From Bryobacterales bacterium (GTDB taxonomy: Bacteria; Acidobacteriota; Terriglobia; Bryobacterales; UBA6623): a stretch of DNA of 46,757 bases. Position numbers and translations under genes: made by a program. Positions 31,089 to 40,480 of this stretch are shown piece by piece; positions within the stretch are counted from its first letter, which is position 1, and every line of letters starts with the position of its first letter. The notes below the pieces were generated by a model. That model was not told the DNA's origin and did no database searches. It saw only the letters and a list, made by a program, of their open reading frames with translations. The DNA is taken from contig JAJDTX010000190.1 of NCBI GenBank assembly GCA_022826925.1, forward strand, positions 1 through 46,757, read 5' to 3'.

Positions 31089-33860
31089 ATGCAACACGAT
31101 CCGATCATCTTTGTCAGGCGAATTCTGGCGCTCGCCTCCATAGCGTGCGCTGTTTCCCTCGCCGCGCAGCCGGCGGCGGTCCAATCGCCGTGCTTGGAGG
31201 TGCGCGTGCTGGACCCAACTTCCGCCCAACTGCCCACGGCAGGAGTCTCGGTTGGATTTAAAGAGGTGCCCGTAGACGATAGCGGCGTTGCCTTGCTGTG
31301 CGAACTGGGACCCGGACCGCACTCTGTCGTCGTGTTCGCGCCGGGCTTCGAGCCAGAAGAGGTCGAGGTAGTGCAAGCGACCGGGCAGATCACAGTGGTC
31401 CTGCAGATCGAGGCCGTCACGCAGGAGCTGGTCGTGGTGGGAAGTCGTGCCGAGGCTCGTACCGTGACCGAGTCGCTGGTGCCCGTGGACGTGATCGCCG
31501 CCGAGGAGTTCGTGCAGCAGGGCGGTCCCGACCTGCTGTCGCAGCTGCGTAACGTGGTTCCCTCGTTCAACGTGACCCGACAGCCGATCGCCGATGCGGC
31601 GACGATCATCCGCCCTGCCAACCTCCGCAATCTAGCGCCGGATCACACTCTGGTGCTGGTCAACGGCAAGCGCAGGCACCGCGGGGCAGTCATAACATGG
31701 ATCGGCGGCGGCGTGGCCGATGGCTCGCAAGGCGCCGATATCTCGGTAATTCCGTCGATCGCCCTGAAGCAGGTCGAAGTGTTGCGCGACGGCGCATCCG
31801 CGCAGTACGGTTCGGATGCCATCGCCGGCGTGCTCAACTTCACCCTCAAAGACGCTCCCAGCGGCGGCAGCGTAGAAGTTCGGGCGGGCACCTACCAAGG
31901 CGGCGACATCCCGGGCCGCGGACCGGACGGACAGAGCATCACCTACGCGGCCAACGTGGGCATGCCGATAGGCGAGGATGGCTTCGCGAACCTCAGCTTC
32001 GAGTACGGCAACAGCGATCCAACTGATCGCAGCGTACAACGCGCCGACGCAGTGGCCTTGATCGCTGCGGGCAACACCGCGGTTCGCAGTCCGGCCCAGA
32101 TCTGGGGCTCGCCAGAAGAGCGTAACAATGCCAAGTTCTTCGCCAACTTCGGAAAACTCATCGGGGAATCGACCCAAGCCTACGGCCATGCGAACTATGC
32201 CAGCCGCAGGGTGACTGGCGGCTTCTTCTTCCGCAATCCCAACACGCGCTCGGCCGTGTTCAGCGGCGACGGCGGAAGGACACTTCTGGTCGGAGACGCC
32301 TTGGACGCTCAGGACGGCGTTCTTGACGGCTCGGCGGGCTGCCCGGTCGTGCCCGTTGTCGATCACGTTCCCGACCAAGCGGCCCTGGGCCAAGTCTTCT
32401 CCGACCCGAATTGCTTCAGCTTCCAGGAGTTGTTTCCTGGCGGCTTCACGCCAAACTTTGGCGGCTTCTACACCGACAACTCGGCGGTGGGCGGCATCCG
32501 CGGCCAGTTTGCCGGCGGGCTGCGATGGGACGCCAGCGCCAGCGCCGGCACCAGCGAGGTCGATTTCTTCATCAACAACACGGTCAACGCCTCGCTCGGA
32601 CCCGACACGCCGACCGAGTTCAAGCCCGGCCTGTACCGCCAGGAAGAGCTCAACCTGAACTTCGACATCGCCTACGAGGCCAGCGAGCTCGTCCACTTCG
32701 CTGCTGGAGCGGAGGTTCGCAACGAACAATTCACGATCGAGCAGGGCCAAGAGGAGTCGTGGACGTTCGGCCCGTATGCTCCGCAAGGCTTCAGCGCCGC
32801 GTCCAACGGTTTTCCCGGCTTCAGCCCGATCGCGGTGGGGAGCTGGAATCGGCGCAATTCGGCTCTTTACGCCGACATAGAACTCTCCGACGCGGAGGAC
32901 CGGCTCATTTGGGGCGGCGCTCTGCGTTTCGAACGCTTCGCTGATTTCGGGAACACTCTGAACTGGAAGACCGCCGCCCGCGCTGAAGTGGCCGATGGCT
33001 TTGCCGTGCGGGCCAGCGCCAGCACCGGATTCCGTGCCCCGACGCCGGGACAACAGAACGCGTTTAACGTCTCGACCATCTTCGACATTACGATCGAGGA
33101 GCTGGTCAATCGCGGCACCATACCATCCAACTCGAAGGTGGCCGCGCTCAGGGGCGGGCATGGGCTGCGGCCCGAGACGTCGCTGAACTTCACGGCCGGC
33201 GCAATCGCCGAGGCCGGGATCTTCACGCTAACCGCGGACTTCTTCCGGATTGCGGTTAAGGACCGCCTGACGCTTTCGAAGAACTTCACCCTGAACGAGA
33301 GCGAGGTGACCGACCTGATCGCGGAAGGTGTCACCAGCGCACGCAACCTCAGCTCGTTCCGCTTTTTCGTCAACGACTTCGACACGGTCACGCAAGGCAT
33401 CGACATCGTGGCCGTGCTGGCCCCGACGGCCCGGTCGGAACTGAGCTTCCTCTACAACCACACCGGCACGAATGTCACCGAGTACGACCCGGAGCTGCTC
33501 AGCGACGAGCGCATCCGGCGGCTGCAGTACTCCCTGCCCATGGATCGCCTGAACGCAACCTGGAAGCAGCGGGTCGGTCGGTTCAATCTGATGGGCCGGC
33601 TGAGCTACTACGGGGAATGGTACGAACGCAGAGACAATCACACCTATCCCGGAGAGTGGCTAGTGGACTTCGAGATCGACTACAAGCTTGGCAAAGGCAT
33701 GTCGATCGCCGGGGGCGCTCAGAACGCGCTGAACAATTTCACCGACATCAGCCCGTCGCAGTACGCGGTCGGGTCCCAGTTCAGCCAGGCGTCGCCGTTC
33801 GGCTTTAACGGCGCGTACTGGTACACCCGCTTGAACTATTCTTGGGGCGCTTCGTTCTGA
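31089..33860 (+). CDS. TonB-dependent receptor with carboxypeptidase-like N-domain
   Basis: A 923-residue outer-membrane receptor. A signal peptide (IFVRRILALASIACAVSLAA) is followed by a short carboxypeptidase-regulatory-like beta domain (about 35-110, LEVRVLDPTSAQLPTAGVSV). A plug domain then begins at VVVGSRAEARTVTESLVPV and contains VLVNGKRRHRG. The rest is a beta-barrel ending in the outer-membrane-type terminus LNYSWGASF. Such receptors import large or scarce substrates with energy from TonB-ExbBD. No SusD-like partner is present, so it is not a classical Bacteroidetes pair. The frame is open to an ATG at 31062; 31089 fits the signal peptide better. The substrate is unknown. Confidence 0.85.
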   Translation: MQHDPIIFVRRILALASIACAVSLAAQPAAVQSPCLEVRVLDPTSAQLPTAGVSVGFKEVPVDDSGVALLCELGPGPHSVVVFAPGFEPEEVEVVQATGQITVVLQIEAVTQELVVVGSRAEARTVTESLVPVDVIAAEEFVQQGGPDLLSQLRNVVPSFNVTRQPIADAATIIRPANLRNLAPDHTLVLVNGKRRHRGAVITWIGGGVADGSQGADISVIPSIALKQVEVLRDGASAQYGSDAIAGVLNFTLKDAPSGGSVEVRAGTYQGGDIPGRGPDGQSITYAANVGMPIGEDGFANLSFEYGNSDPTDRSVQRADAVALIAAGNTAVRSPAQIWGSPEERNNAKFFANFGKLIGESTQAYGHANYASRRVTGGFFFRNPNTRSAVFSGDGGRTLLVGDALDAQDGVLDGSAGCPVVPVVDHVPDQAALGQVFSDPNCFSFQELFPGGFTPNFGGFYTDNSAVGGIRGQFAGGLRWDASASAGTSEVDFFINNTVNASLGPDTPTEFKPGLYRQEELNLNFDIAYEASELVHFAAGAEVRNEQFTIEQGQEESWTFGPYAPQGFSAASNGFPGFSPIAVGSWNRRNSALYADIELSDAEDRLIWGGALRFERFADFGNTLNWKTAARAEVADGFAVRASASTGFRAPTPGQQNAFNVSTIFDITIEELVNRGTIPSNSKVAALRGGHGLRPETSLNFTAGAIAEAGIFTLTADFFRIAVKDRLTLSKNFTLNESEVTDLIAEGVTSARNLSSFRFFVNDFDTVTQGIDIVAVLAPTARSELSFLYNHTGTNVTEYDPELLSDERIRRLQYSLPMDRLNATWKQRVGRFNLMGRLSYYGEWYERRDNHTYPGEWLVDFEIDYKLGKGMSIAGGAQNALNNFTDISPSQYAVGSQFSQASPFGFNGAYWYTRLNYSWGASF

Positions 33861-33864
33861 CGCC

Positions 33865-33878
33865 AGCGAGCGCTCGCT
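33865..33878 (+). terminator. Palindrome downstream of the TonB receptor
   Basis: A perfect 14-bp palindrome, AGCGAGCGCTCGCT, starts 4 nt after the receptor stop. It can form a short GC-rich hairpin, but no T-run follows, so terminator function is only possible. Confidence 0.3.
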
Positions 33879-33985
33879 AGGATTGCACAAACTATTTAAA
33901 ATCAGTTGTCTGGCAAGTCTGATACAGGTGCCGGTCGCTCATCGCTGCGGCGCTTTCGTTGGTGGTATGCTGTGTCTCAACCGCA

Positions 33986-34306
33986 ATGAGCGCTTGGAAC
34001 CAAATCTACTCTGCAGCGCCGTACCGGCACATGATCAAGCAGAAAAAACGCGCGGTCTGTGCCCTGACAGTGTTCTTTATCGCGTACTACTTCGCCCTGC
34101 CGCTCTTGGTCGGGTACTGGCCAGAGCTGATGTCCCGCACGGCCTGGGGAGAGGCCAACTGGGCGTACCTCTTCGCCTTCTCGCAGTTCCTGATGGCCTG
34201 GGCCATCGCCTTGATCTACATGCGCTTTGCGAGTCGTTTCGACAAGATGGCCGATGACATCCTAGCGGACGCAGCCAAGTCCGAGCCGGACGGCGGAGGC
34301 GGATAG
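33986..34306 (+). CDS. DUF485 family small membrane protein
   Basis: A 106-residue protein with two predicted membrane segments (about 26-44 and 60-80). It belongs to the DUF485/YjcH family, which is nearly always encoded just before an acetate/cation symporter. The motif around RHMIKQKKRAVCALTVFFIAYYFALPLLVG, followed by a second hydrophobic hairpin and a charged tail (RFDKMADDILADAA), is typical. It ends 1 nt before the GTG start of the symporter gene, so the two are translationally coupled. It probably assists or regulates that transporter. The start at 33986 (ATG) is preferred over an upstream TTG. Confidence 0.8.
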   Translation: MSAWNQIYSAAPYRHMIKQKKRAVCALTVFFIAYYFALPLLVGYWPELMSRTAWGEANWAYLFAFSQFLMAWAIALIYMRFASRFDKMADDILADAAKSEPDGGGG

Positions 34307-34307
34307 A

Positions 34308-35906
34308 GTGTCGCTTCCCCTGCTGATGTTCTTGGCGTTCATCGCCGCAACCCTCGGAATCACTTACTGGGCTGCCGGCCGCTCGTCGGGCGAGACAGCC
34401 TTCTTCGCCGCCGGGCGGCGCATCACTGGCTGGCAAAACGGCCTGGCCATTTCCGGCGACTACATGAGCGCGGCATCGTTCCTTGGCATCGCCGGCTTGA
34501 TCGCCTTCTACGGCTATGACGGCTTCATGTACTCGGTCGGCTTCCTAGTGGCCTACCTCACCGTCCTGCTGGTCGTTGCCGAGCCGCTGCGCAACTCGGG
34601 AAAGTACACGATGGCCGACGTGCTGGCGTATCGGCTGCAGGAGCGTCCGGTGAGAGCGTGGGCCTCGCTGAGCACTCTCACCGTCTCAACGTTCTACATG
34701 ATCGCCCAAATGGTGGGAGCCGGGGCGCTGGTGAGCCTGCTGCTGGCGGGATCGGGGATCGGCTACACCACGGCCGTAACCGGCGTCGGGGTCTTGATGA
34801 TCGTCTATGTAGTCTTCGGCGGCATGCTCGCCACGACGTGGGTGCAGATCGTCAAGGCCGTGCTGCTGATGAGCGGCACGTTCCTGCTCAGCGTGCTGGT
34901 CTTGGCCCATTTCGGCTTCGATCTCGGGGAACTGTTCAAGGCGGCAACCAACATCACTCTGCAGTCCGACGGAGCTGTCGTAACCCGGAACTTCATGGAG
35001 CCTGGCCTGTACTACAAGCCTCCGTACGGAGCCTTGGACCTGATTTCGCTGGGCATGGCGCTGATCTTCGGCACGGCGGGCCTGCCCCACATCCTGATCC
35101 GCTTCTACACGGTGCCGGACGCCAAGACGGCGCGGGTCAGCGTGTTCTGGGCAATGTTGCTGATCGGGGCGTTCTACATCATGACGACGTTCCTCGGCTT
35201 CGGCGCGGCGACGATTGTGGGCCCCGACCAGATCACCGCCAACGGCGGCACCAATATGAGCGCTCCCCTGCTCGCGCAGGCGCTGGCGGGCGACGTGTTC
35301 TTCGCATTCATCTCGGCGGTCGCATTCGCCACCATACTCGCCGTGGTGGCCGGGCTGACCATCAGCGCGTCAACCTCGTTCGCCCATGATTTCTACTCCA
35401 ACGTGTTGCACCACGGCAGCGAGCGCCGCCCCGGAGACGAGGTACGGGTGGCCCGCTGGACGGCGTTCGTGGTCGGGGCGGTGTCCATCTTGATCGCCAT
35501 CGGTCTGGGGCCGAACGCCAACGTCGCGTTCTTGGTCGGACTCGCCTTTGCGGTCGCTGCTTCGGCCAACCTTCCGGTAATCCTCTTCTCGCTCTACTGG
35601 AAGAGGTTCACCACGCGCGGAGCGGTCTGCGGCCTGGCGGCAGGGCTGCTCTCGTCGGTGGGCCTGATCCTGGTCAGCCCGAGCTTCATGGGAATCGACG
35701 GTCCCGAGGTGGCCGAGAGCGCGCGGCGCCTGATCCAGGCGCCAGCTCTTTACCCGCTGAAGAATCCGGGCATCGTCAGTATTCCGCTCGGCTTCCTAGC
35801 GGCAGTCATCGGCTCGCTGCTATCGCGAGAACCGTCGGCCGAGCACAAGTACTACGAACTCAGTGTGAGGGCCAACACCGGCCTAGGAGCCGAGAAGGCC
35901 GGCTAG
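34308..35906 (+). CDS. actP: Cation/acetate symporter, ActP-like
   Basis: A 532-residue integral membrane protein of the sodium/solute symporter family, ActP branch, which takes up acetate, glycolate, pyruvate and similar short monocarboxylates. N-terminal AAGRRITGWQNGLAISGDYMSAASFLGIAG and central GTAGLPHILIRFYTVPDAKTARVS are characteristic of this branch. The AVVAGLTISASTSFAHDFYSNVL block follows. About 13 membrane segments can be seen. The start is GTG at 34308 with GGAGG 8 nt upstream, inside the end of the DUF485 gene. The pairing with DUF485 supports the assignment. The exact acid is not shown by the sequence. Confidence 0.85.
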   Translation: MSLPLLMFLAFIAATLGITYWAAGRSSGETAFFAAGRRITGWQNGLAISGDYMSAASFLGIAGLIAFYGYDGFMYSVGFLVAYLTVLLVVAEPLRNSGKYTMADVLAYRLQERPVRAWASLSTLTVSTFYMIAQMVGAGALVSLLLAGSGIGYTTAVTGVGVLMIVYVVFGGMLATTWVQIVKAVLLMSGTFLLSVLVLAHFGFDLGELFKAATNITLQSDGAVVTRNFMEPGLYYKPPYGALDLISLGMALIFGTAGLPHILIRFYTVPDAKTARVSVFWAMLLIGAFYIMTTFLGFGAATIVGPDQITANGGTNMSAPLLAQALAGDVFFAFISAVAFATILAVVAGLTISASTSFAHDFYSNVLHHGSERRPGDEVRVARWTAFVVGAVSILIAIGLGPNANVAFLVGLAFAVAASANLPVILFSLYWKRFTTRGAVCGLAAGLLSSVGLILVSPSFMGIDGPEVAESARRLIQAPALYPLKNPGIVSIPLGFLAAVIGSLLSREPSAEHKYYELSVRANTGLGAEKAG

Positions 35907-35975
35907 CGCGCTCGCCGCGAGGCATGCCGCGCGGTTGATCGCGGTACGCTATCTAGCGCTTCGGAGAATCCACCC

Positions 35976-37256
35976 ATGACCGCCGCTTCAAACCGTCGCT
36001 CGAGCCTGCTCTCCTCCGAAGACTGGGTTGCGTGTTGGCTCGGCTTCGCGCTCGTCGCGCTCGCATTGGCCGGCTTGCGGCCCGTCTTGCCAGGATTCTC
36101 GTGGGACCTCGAATCGGTCGGCTCGATGTTCAGCGGAGAGGGCATCGCGGCGATCGTTTCCACCGGCGCCCTGCTGATGGCACTGGCGGGCATCGGCATC
36201 AAGCTGATGGGGGGAAGCCTGAAGGCCTTCGCTATCGCGTTCCCCGCTGTGTTCCTGCTGGGCTGGCTCGCGCAGTTCCTGGCCGGCAATGCGGCCGTCA
36301 AGGCCGCCGGCGTGACCTACGTCATCACTGGGCTCTTCATCGGCCTGTTCATTTCTAACGTCCTGACAGTTCCGCGCTGGCTACAGGCAGCGGCGCGCAC
36401 GGAGTACTACATCAAGACCGGGCTGGTCGTGCTCGGATCGAACATCCTGATCGGAGACATCCTGCAAGCGGGAGTTCTGGGCATTGCGCAGGCACTGCTG
36501 GTCATCCTCGTGATTTGGTACGTCTGCTTCTGGATTTCCAAGAAGCTGCGGGTCGACGACGAATTCTCCGCCATGCTCGCCACGGCCGTCTCGATATGCG
36601 GCGTCTCGGCAGCTATCGCAGCTTGCGGTGCCGTGCAGGGTGACCGCAAGAAGCTCTCCTATGTCACTTCCCTTGTCCTCGTCGTGGCGATTCCCATGAT
36701 GTTGGTCATGCCTTGGATCATCTCTCAATTCGATATCCCCGACGTCGTCGGCGGAGCCTGGCTCGGCGGCACCATTGACACCTCTGGCGCGGTGGTAGCC
36801 GCGGGAGAGATCGTGGGCGATTCCGCGATGAACGCCGCGGTGATCGTGAAGTTCTCCCAGAACGCCATGCTCGGCTTGGCGGCGTTCGCGCTCTCGGTGT
36901 GGTGGACCTTCCGCAGCGGCGCGGCAACCGGCGAAGCGCCGTCCGCTGCGATCATCTGGGAGCGCTTTCCGAAGTTCGTGCTGGGGTTCATCGCCGCTTC
37001 GCTGCTGTTCTCGTTCGCTTTCAGCGCCGAGTTCGTGGACTCGACCAAGAGCCTGATGAGGGGGTTGCGCACGTGGTGGTTCGCCTTGGCCTTCGTCTGT
37101 ATCGGCCTTGAGACACGCTTCCGGGACCTAGTTGCGATGGACGAGGGCAGGCCGGCGGCTGCGTTCCTGCTGGCGCAGGCAGTCAACATCGGCTGGACGC
37201 TGCTGGTTGCGTGGCTGCTGTTTGGCGGGGTGCTCTTCGAGGTCCCGTCGCTCTAA
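35976..37256 (+). CDS. YeiH family putative anion exporter
   Basis: A 426-residue integral membrane protein of the YeiH (UPF0324/Cons_hypoth698) family, often labelled putative sulfate exporter. About 11 hydrophobic segments are seen. Family blocks are RTEYYIKTGLVVLGSNILIGDIL, SICGVSAAIAACGAVQGDRKKLSYVTSLVLV and WLGGTIDTSGAVVAAGEIVGDSAMNAAVIVKFSQN. The ATG at 35976 has GGAG 9 nt upstream. It follows the ActP-like gene by 69 nt on the same strand and may share its transcript. Experimental function in this family is limited; sulfite or sulfate export has been suggested elsewhere. Confidence 0.85.
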   Translation: MTAASNRRSSLLSSEDWVACWLGFALVALALAGLRPVLPGFSWDLESVGSMFSGEGIAAIVSTGALLMALAGIGIKLMGGSLKAFAIAFPAVFLLGWLAQFLAGNAAVKAAGVTYVITGLFIGLFISNVLTVPRWLQAAARTEYYIKTGLVVLGSNILIGDILQAGVLGIAQALLVILVIWYVCFWISKKLRVDDEFSAMLATAVSICGVSAAIAACGAVQGDRKKLSYVTSLVLVVAIPMMLVMPWIISQFDIPDVVGGAWLGGTIDTSGAVVAAGEIVGDSAMNAAVIVKFSQNAMLGLAAFALSVWWTFRSGAATGEAPSAAIIWERFPKFVLGFIAASLLFSFAFSAEFVDSTKSLMRGLRTWWFALAFVCIGLETRFRDLVAMDEGRPAAAFLLAQAVNIGWTLLVAWLLFGGVLFEVPSL

Positions 37257-37285
37257 CCCCGCCGGGCGCTCGTGCCGACGTATGG

Positions 37286-38728
37286 CTAGGTGCCGCCCAG
37301 GGGGCGGGTCGACTGCTCAAGTTCGGACAGGAAAGCGCGCGCTTGGGCAAGCAGCTGCTCTACCAAATCGGAGTGGCGGGAACTGATGTCGAACTTCTCG
37401 GCTGCATCGGCGTACAAATCGTAGAGTTCGCCGGCTACAAGCTGCCCGTTGGCCCCGGTAGCTAAGCGAAGCTTGTGCCGGCCGTTGCGAATTCCCTGCA
37501 GCCGGGTCTCGCCCTGGCGGCCTCGGCCGGCGAAGAAGTAGAAGTACTCATGCGGCGACTCGTCGGTCGCGCCGCTCAGCAGCGGCCATAGATCGCGGCC
37601 GTCGAGGACTCGGTCGGTTGGCAGATCCGCTCCCGCGAGCCCGGCGAAGGTCGGCAGGATGTCCATGTTCGCCGCAACCGCCGAACTCACTCGTCCGGCG
37701 GGAATCCGGCCGGGCATCCAAAAGATCCCGGGCACGCGCATGCCGCCCTCCCAAGTCGTCCCCTTGCCGAGCTTGAACGGTCCGGCGGACCCGCCATCGA
37801 TTCCGTACTGCAGCCAAGGACCGTTATCAGAGGTATAGACCACCAACGTGTTGCGGTCCAAGCCCAGCTCGGCAAGCTTGCCCAAGATCTGGCCAACGGA
37901 CCAGTCCAACTCCTCGATGACGTCGCCGTAGCGGCCGCGCAGGGACTTGCCCCAGCGGCTGTCGTTGACGAACAGCGGCACGTGCGGCATGGCGTGAGGA
38001 AGATACAGGAAGAACGGACCGTCCTTGCTTTCCTCGATGAAGCTGAGCGCCAGCTCGGTGTACAGCGTGGTCAGGCCGCGCTGGTCGGAATCGGTTTCCA
38101 GCACTTCGTCATCGCGCATCAGCGGCAGCGGTTGCGGAAACCCCTGCCCGCGTTCCAAGTCGTAGTAGCTCCCCTGCCCGGCGAATCCGGTCATGGCCCC
38201 GCGCTGGCGGGCCGAAATCATGCGCTCGTTCTCCGGCGGGCGGATCGGCATCACAGGGTGGTAGCGCCACATGTCGTTGGAATAGGGGATCCCAAACCAG
38301 CTGTCGAATCCGTGCCGGTGAGGCAGGAATTCCGGGGCGTCGCCGAGATGCCACTTGCCGATCATCTTGGTGGCATAGCCCTTGTCCTTGAGCAGTTCGG
38401 CCACGGTGACCTCGTCTGGGTGAATGCCAGTCGTCGCCTCGGGGCCGTGGTTGAAATCGAGGCTCGCACGCGGCGGATATGATCCGGTCATCAGGGCCGC
38501 CCGGGACGGGCCGCAAAACGACGCCGCATAAAAGCTCGTCAGGCGCATCCCCTCGGCCGCCATCCGGTCGAGATGCGGTGTGCGGATGTCCGGATGGCCG
38601 TAGGCTCCGAGGTCGCCCCAGCCTTGGTCGTCGGCAAAGAGCACGATGAAGTTCGGGGGCTGTGCCGCAAGCGCAATGGCCGAGACACCTAGCAAGAGCG
38701 GCAACAAGAGGGAAAGCAAGCATCGCAT
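37286..38728 (-). CDS. Exported arylsulfatase-type sulfatase
   Basis: A 480-residue formylglycine-dependent sulfatase that should remove sulfate esters from a sugar or aryl substrate in the periplasm. A signal peptide (MRCLLSLLLPLLLGVSAIALAA) precedes the calcium site LFADDQGWGD. The modification motif CGPSR has Cys72, to be converted to formylglycine. GKWHLGD, PHAMPHVPLF and TSDNGPW supply further active-site residues. Length is normal. A cysteine-type motif would require a formylglycine-generating enzyme or anaerobic maturase; neither is in this window. It converges with the YeiH-family gene (29-nt gap). The sulfated substrate is unknown but suits a polysaccharide-degrading lifestyle. Confidence 0.9.
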   Translation of the reverse strand: MRCLLSLLLPLLLGVSAIALAAQPPNFIVLFADDQGWGDLGAYGHPDIRTPHLDRMAAEGMRLTSFYAASFCGPSRAALMTGSYPPRASLDFNHGPEATTGIHPDEVTVAELLKDKGYATKMIGKWHLGDAPEFLPHRHGFDSWFGIPYSNDMWRYHPVMPIRPPENERMISARQRGAMTGFAGQGSYYDLERGQGFPQPLPLMRDDEVLETDSDQRGLTTLYTELALSFIEESKDGPFFLYLPHAMPHVPLFVNDSRWGKSLRGRYGDVIEELDWSVGQILGKLAELGLDRNTLVVYTSDNGPWLQYGIDGGSAGPFKLGKGTTWEGGMRVPGIFWMPGRIPAGRVSSAVAANMDILPTFAGLAGADLPTDRVLDGRDLWPLLSGATDESPHEYFYFFAGRGRQGETRLQGIRNGRHKLRLATGANGQLVAGELYDLYADAAEKFDISSRHSDLVEQLLAQARAFLSELEQSTRPLGGT

Positions 38729-38900
38729 GTTGGAATTTGCAAGAGTTTAGCACCGGCAGCGGATCCATCGAATCCAGAGCGGTCAAGCGCGAAGCTCCGC
38801 CGGAGACTGCGCCAAGCGAGGGCTCGGGTCGCAAGCGCTCAAGCAGCCCTATCCGGGCGGCCGAGGCCGTGGGTGACGGGCGTCATATGATGATGCACAC

Positions 38901-39827
38901 ATGATCGATCCGCACGAAACCTTCGACGGCACCTTCCCATTCGCGCCGCATTTCTGCAGCGCCGCCGGATTCCGCATGCACTATGTCGACGAAGGCGAGG
39001 GTGAGCCCATCGTCTTGCTGCACGGCGAGCCAACCTGGGGCTACATCTACCGCAAGTTCGTGCCGGAGCTTGCCCGGCAATGGCGCGTGATCGTGCCCGA
39101 CCACATGGGCTTCGGCAAGAGCGAGACGCCGCAACAGATGACGTACACGCTAGAGACCCACGTAAACAACCTGGCGGCACTGATCGATGAACTGGGACTC
39201 AGCGGCATCACCTTCGTCGGGCAGGACTGGGGCGGGCCGATGCTGACCGCCTACACAGTCCGGCACCCCGAACGCGTCGCTCGCATCTGCCTGCTGAACA
39301 GCATCTGCGGGTACGGGGCGATGGTGGCCCCGCGCGACGCTCCGAAACCGCCCAAGCTGCACGAGTCTGATTGGTTCCGCTGGGTGCGCTCGTCTGAGGC
39401 GGACGGCTCCTACTACGGGAGGATGCAAGATCTGGGCAACCATGTGGGCGACCTGATCGGTCGGCTGGGTTGCGCGACCGGACTGGACGAAACCGCAGAG
39501 CGGGCCTACGCCGCGCCGTTCGGAAGCCCGGAGGAATGCAAGGGTGCGGTCGAGTTCCCGCTCGACGTCGCGCTGAACCGCATCGGAGGCTATGTCAAGG
39601 CAGGCGCGTCGGGCGTCCCGGAGTTGCGCTCCAAACCGGCCATGCTCGCCGAAGGGATGCTCGACAAGGCCATTCCTCCCGAGCTGGCGATAGCCGATTT
39701 CCGCGCGCTCTTCCCCCAAGGCCAAGTGACGCAGATCGAGCACGCTGCGCACTTCTGCCAAGAAGACGCCGCGCCGGAGCTGGTGGAGCTGATCAAGCAG
39801 TTCATGCTGGCGCACCCCGCCAGCTGA
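38901..39827 (+). CDS. Haloalkane-dehalogenase-like alpha/beta hydrolase
   Basis: A 308-residue alpha/beta hydrolase that fits the haloalkane dehalogenase group better than esterases. The oxyanion-hole block HGEPTWGYIYRK (41-52) and the nucleophile motif VGQDWGGP, with Asp109 followed by Trp110, match HLD enzymes, where the Trp helps hold the halide. The catalytic His is probably His284 in HAAHFCQED. Such enzymes replace a halogen on an alkane with hydroxyl in the cytosol. No signal peptide is present. It is divergent from the sulfatase (172-nt gap) and converges with recR. Physiological substrates of HLDs outside degraders are mostly unknown, and related epoxide hydrolases share this layout. 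Confidence 0.75.
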   Translation: MIDPHETFDGTFPFAPHFCSAAGFRMHYVDEGEGEPIVLLHGEPTWGYIYRKFVPELARQWRVIVPDHMGFGKSETPQQMTYTLETHVNNLAALIDELGLSGITFVGQDWGGPMLTAYTVRHPERVARICLLNSICGYGAMVAPRDAPKPPKLHESDWFRWVRSSEADGSYYGRMQDLGNHVGDLIGRLGCATGLDETAERAYAAPFGSPEECKGAVEFPLDVALNRIGGYVKAGASGVPELRSKPAMLAEGMLDKAIPPELAIADFRALFPQGQVTQIEHAAHFCQEDAAPELVELIKQFMLAHPAS

Positions 39828-39843
39828 ACGGCTCGGTGGTTGG

Positions 39844-40449
39844 TCAGAGCTCGCGCCGGCCTTCGATCGATTCGATCATTGTGGCCTCGTCGATGAACTC
39901 CAGCTCGGTGCCGATCGGAATTCCCAAGCCGATGCGGCTGACCTTGACATCGAGGGGCTTGAGCAGCCTGCTCAAGTAAGCCGAAGTCGCCTGGCCCTCG
40001 GTGGTTGGACTAGTCGCCAAGATGATTTCGCGGATCGGGGTGTCCCGCATCCGCTCGATCAGGTTCTTGATCTTGAGATCCTCCGGCCCCACGCTGCGCA
40101 ACGGCGAGAGCGCGCCGTGCAGGATGTGGTACACGCCGGTGTAGGCCCGAGTCCGCTCGAGCACCATGATGTTGTTGGGCTGCTCGAGGACGCACACTAG
40201 CCCGTGATCGCGGTTCGGATCGCTACAGATCGGGCACAGCTCCCCCTCGGCGATGTTGTTGCAGCGCTCGCACAGCGTCACGCGCTCGCGCATCGCCAAG
40301 ATCGCGTGAGCTAGTTCCTCGGCCTTGGCGCGCTCGATTCCCAGCAGGTGAAAGGCGAGCCGTTGCGCCGACTTCGCGCCCACGCCAGGCAGACGCTTCA
40401 ATTCGTCTACCAGACGGGCCATCGGTGCAGCTAAGTCGCCAGCGGCCAT
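39844..40449 (-). CDS. recR: Recombination mediator RecR
   Basis: A 201-residue DNA-repair protein that, with RecO and RecF, loads RecA on SSB-coated gaps. The helix-hairpin-helix LPGVGAKSAQRLAFHLL is at about 20-36. The C4 zinc finger has Cys60, Cys63, Cys72 and Cys75 (CERCNNIAEGELCPIC). The Toprim domain covers the rest (VCVLEQPNNIMVLERT, ending near LGIPIGTELEFIDEATM). The start at 40449 is preceded by GAGG at 8 nt; the open frame to 40518 is not conserved. It lies 31 nt downstream of ybaB in the classical dnaX-ybaB-recR order. Confidence 0.95.
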   Translation of the reverse strand: MAAGDLAAPMARLVDELKRLPGVGAKSAQRLAFHLLGIERAKAEELAHAILAMRERVTLCERCNNIAEGELCPICSDPNRDHGLVCVLEQPNNIMVLERTRAYTGVYHILHGALSPLRSVGPEDLKIKNLIERMRDTPIREIILATSPTTEGQATSAYLSRLLKPLDVKVSRIGLGIPIGTELEFIDEATMIESIEGRREL

Positions 40450-40480
40450 GACCAACCCTCGATCAGCGCGGCGGGAAAGC

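Noticed and set aside
31632..33161. 509-codon minus-strand frame opposite the TonB receptor
   Set aside because: Long antisense frames are common in GC-rich DNA; the receptor on the plus strand is unambiguous.
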